A stretch of DNA of 22,257 nt. Origin: UBA2093 sp049454855 (lineage in GTDB: Bacteria; Actinomycetota; Acidimicrobiia; Acidimicrobiales; Ilumatobacteraceae). The notes below the pieces were generated by a model. It was not told where the DNA came from and made no database searches. It saw only the letters and a list, made by a program, of their open reading frames with translations. The stretch is taken from NCBI GenBank assembly GCA_049454855.1, contig JBMUAQ010000024.1, positions 1 through 22,257 of the forward strand, read 5' to 3'. Positions 21,734 to 22,257 of the stretch are shown here, piece by piece; the first letter of the stretch is position 1; each line of letters begins with the position of its first letter. Both the position numbers and the translations under genes were made by a program.

Positions 21734-22150
21734 GTGTTCGTCGGGCGGCACGAAAGGCAGTTGGACCCCAAGGGTCGCCTCGCCCTGCCCGCGCCGTTCC
21801 GTCCCCGTCTGGAGCCGCGCTGCTATCTCGCCTTCGGCCGCGACAAGTGCGTCGATGTGCTCACGGCCGAGGCGTTCGACTCCCTCGCCGCCGAGATGCT
21901 GGCCAAGGTGAGCCGCGGTGAAGTCGACCGCAACGAACTGCGCGCGCTCGCCAGCAACACCGTCGAGGTTGCGGTGGATGCACAGGGGCGAGTGAACCTC
22001 GAGGAGATGTTCCGCAGCTATGCGGGACTGTCTCTCGGGTCCAGGGTCATCGTGACCGGGGCCTTCGACCGGGTGGAGATCTGGGACCCGGCCCGCCACG
22101 AGCGCATCGCGGCGGAAGGAACAGAAAAGATCGCGGGAGCAGACAAGTGA
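21734..22150 (+). CDS. mraZ: Transcriptional regulator MraZ
   Basis: A 138-residue DNA-binding protein at the head of the division and cell-wall cluster. It has two SpoVT/AbrB-like halves, each with the conserved DxxGR: DPKGR at 11-15 and DAQGR at 82-86. MraZ forms a ring that binds spaced TGG boxes and controls its own operon. The boxes are present upstream. The GTG start follows GGGAGAGG, and the N-terminus FVGRHERQLDPKGRLALPAPFR is typical. The last residues run beyond the fold as a short charged tail. The stop overlaps a downstream GTG as GTGA. Confidence 0.96.
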   Translation: MFVGRHERQLDPKGRLALPAPFRPRLEPRCYLAFGRDKCVDVLTAEAFDSLAAEMLAKVSRGEVDRNELRALASNTVEVAVDAQGRVNLEEMFRSYAGLSLGSRVIVTGAFDRVEIWDPARHERIAAEGTEKIAGADK

Positions 22151-22257
22151 TCCGTCATGAGTCCGATTCCCGTTCACACAACCGGGGGCCCGCGGCTCCC
22201 GGCAGTCTCCCGGACGGCACGGTGGTCAGCTTCAACTCCGCCCGCTGTCATCGCGCC
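22147..22257 (+). CDS. Start of the next gene, possibly rsmH with an N-terminal extension (3' end outside window)
   Basis: From the GTG at 22147, overlapping the mraZ stop as GTGA, the frame is open to the window edge for 37 codons (HESDSRSHNRGPAAPGSLPD, then VVSFNSARCHRA). Third codon positions are mostly G/C here. The competing frame from the ATG at 22157 uses more A/T third bases. rsmH normally follows mraZ, but its usual opening (HVPVLL-type) is not reached. Some actinobacterial RsmH proteins have a long N-terminal extension, so rsmH remains possible. Confidence 0.4.
   Translation, partial: MIRHESDSRSHNRGPAAPGSLPDGTVVSFNSARCHRA

Overview
The window is very GC-rich and densely coded, and it reads as a chromosome segment from an actinobacterium. 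A WhiB-family protein, a DUF3040 protein, a PimB-like mannosyltransferase and mraZ downstream of housekeeping genes all support this. The many start codons placed only 6-10 nt after a TANNNT element suggest leaderless transcription of the actinobacterial type. The gene style fits Acidimicrobiia, but that class-level assignment is inference.

Layout. 1-2262 (+): 3' part of a class A penicillin-binding protein, a YdjM/DUF457-like membrane protein and a histidine phosphatase. 2285-2631 (-): RNase P RNA, in the only stretch over 300 nt without a protein gene. 2703-4060 (-): two coupled genes for exported ferritin-like proteins. 4105-8715 (-): a tight operon glpD, alkyl-DHAP-synthase-like flavoprotein, divergent FGGY kinase. 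8774-9497 (+): a two-cluster ferredoxin divergent from glpD, then a WhiB regulator. 9550-11441 (+): trpD-thrB. 11480-15785 (+): a Cys-rich miniprotein, queG, pimB-like gene, a four-helix membrane protein, an SRPBCC protein and a ROK glucokinase, almost all touching or overlapping. 15802-18307 (-): small membrane protein, inositol-monophosphatase-like protein and canonical glycerol kinase, joined by 4-nt overlaps. 18357-21532 (+): dinB, DUF3040 protein, a small hypothetical, an HNH endonuclease and a lipoate-ligase-like protein. 21613-22257 (+): the mraZ control region, mraZ and the first codons of the next gene, which opens the division/cell-wall cluster.

How the genes work together. Two glycerol-3-phosphate loci lie 7 kb apart. 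The glpK locus carries all expected glycerol-contacting residues. The glpD locus instead carries an FGGY kinase that has lost two of those contacts, next to an AGPS-like flavoprotein, with a divergent ferredoxin that resembles the Fe-S part of GlpC. This suggests a dedicated route around DHAP/G3P, possibly towards ether lipids or a modified glycerol. The PimB-like enzyme, inositol monophosphatase and glucokinase point to phosphoinositide-mannoside and sugar-phosphate supply.

The strongest non-coding signal is upstream of mraZ: seven TGG boxes, five of them in an exact 10-nt period, lying over a consensus promoter. This looks like an extended MraZ operator. No mobile elements, CRISPR arrays, tRNAs or rRNAs were seen.
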